The notes under the pieces are model-generated. The model worked only from the letters and a program-made list of their open reading frames with translations. It was not told the DNA's origin and did no database searches. 19,808 nt of DNA from Asanoa sp040654855 (GTDB taxonomy: Bacteria; Actinomycetota; Actinomycetes; Mycobacteriales; Micromonosporaceae), in assembly GCF_040654855.1 (NCBI RefSeq), contig NZ_JBFAIU010000124.1, positions 1 to 19,808 of the forward strand. Direction: 5' to 3'. This document shows, one piece after another, positions 19,733 to 19,808 of the stretch. The position numbers and the translations under genes are program-made. Position 1 is the first letter of the stretch. Each line of letters opens with the position of its first letter.

Positions 19733-19808
19733 CCGGACTTCCGCGTCAGCGACACCGGTGTCGCGTGGATCCGCACGCGGCTGGCCTGGGCGCGCACCGT
19801 GCTCACCC
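19733..19808 (+). CDS. DUF202-like membrane protein, N-terminal fragment in a new frame (cut by window edge)
   Basis: From about 19733, in a frame shifted relative to the GntR fragment, the translation is PDFRVSDTGVAWIRTRL followed by AWARTVLT. The R-T-x-L-A-W-x-R-T pattern is the hallmark of the start of DUF202/YidH-type small membrane proteins. No start codon or ribosome site lies between it and the GntR fragment, so it appears joined to GntR sequence without its own 5' end. The identification rests on about 25 residues and the rest of the gene is beyond the window. Confidence 0.4.

Overview
The window is about 19.8 kb of very GC-rich DNA. Third codon positions are strongly G/C, GTG starts are frequent, and several genes have a TANNNT-like -10 hexamer 6-7 bases before the start codon (leaderless-type promoters). 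The gene types (MmyB-like regulator, SGNH hydrolase, lectin-tagged GH43 enzymes, CUT2 sugar transporter, NarL-type two-component systems) point to a soil actinomycete, plausibly Micromonosporaceae. The genus cannot be fixed from the sequence alone. There is no phage, transposon, CRISPR array or rRNA.

Layout. (1) 1-818, minus: the N-terminal part of an SGNH/GDSL-type hydrolase coupled to a TetR regulator with a palindrome in its promoter. (2) 941-2963: an aldo/keto reductase divergent from an MmyB-like XRE regulator. (3) 3082-3214, minus: tRNA-Leu(GAG) with its terminator. (4) 3338-3748: a RidA-family protein whose 3' end overlaps the next, convergent operon. (5) 3729-9157, minus: a six-gene sugar/polyol operon in the order iolG-like dehydrogenase, lipoprotein binding protein, permease, single-domain ATPase, second Gfo/Idh dehydrogenase, O-methyltransferase. 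Four of its junctions are 4-base overlaps or gaps under 10 bases. A divergent HutC-type GntR regulator (9253-9990) probably controls it. (6) 10084-10867: a RibD/DHFR-fold protein and a possible gene remnant. (7) 10872-14047: an arabinan-degrading two-gene operon, both products secreted, each with a beta-trefoil lectin domain plus a GH43 catalytic domain (endo-arabinanase type, then exo-arabinofuranosidase type), behind two LacI-type operator-like sites. (8) 14087-17581: ABC-2 ATPase and permease, sensor histidine kinase and NarL/LuxR response regulator. (9) 17630-19413: a SAM methyltransferase convergent with an MFS transporter. (10) 19569-19808: the start of an FCD-type GntR regulator that stops matching its family in mid helix-turn-helix, where DUF202-like sequence begins in another frame.

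How it works together: the window is mainly carbon acquisition and its regulation. The GH43 pair would cut arabinan outside the cell to arabino-oligosaccharides and arabinose. The CUT2 operon would import an inositol-like polyol or sugar and oxidise it with two NAD-dependent dehydrogenases. The methyltransferase at the end of that operon is not a usual member of such pathways. The remainder is ordinary actinobacterial regulatory and transport content. No clearly new multi-gene system is evident. The best leads are the abrupt GntR/DUF202 junction, the aldo/keto reductase lacking its catalytic His, the methyltransferase-tailed polyol operon and the paired operator architectures.
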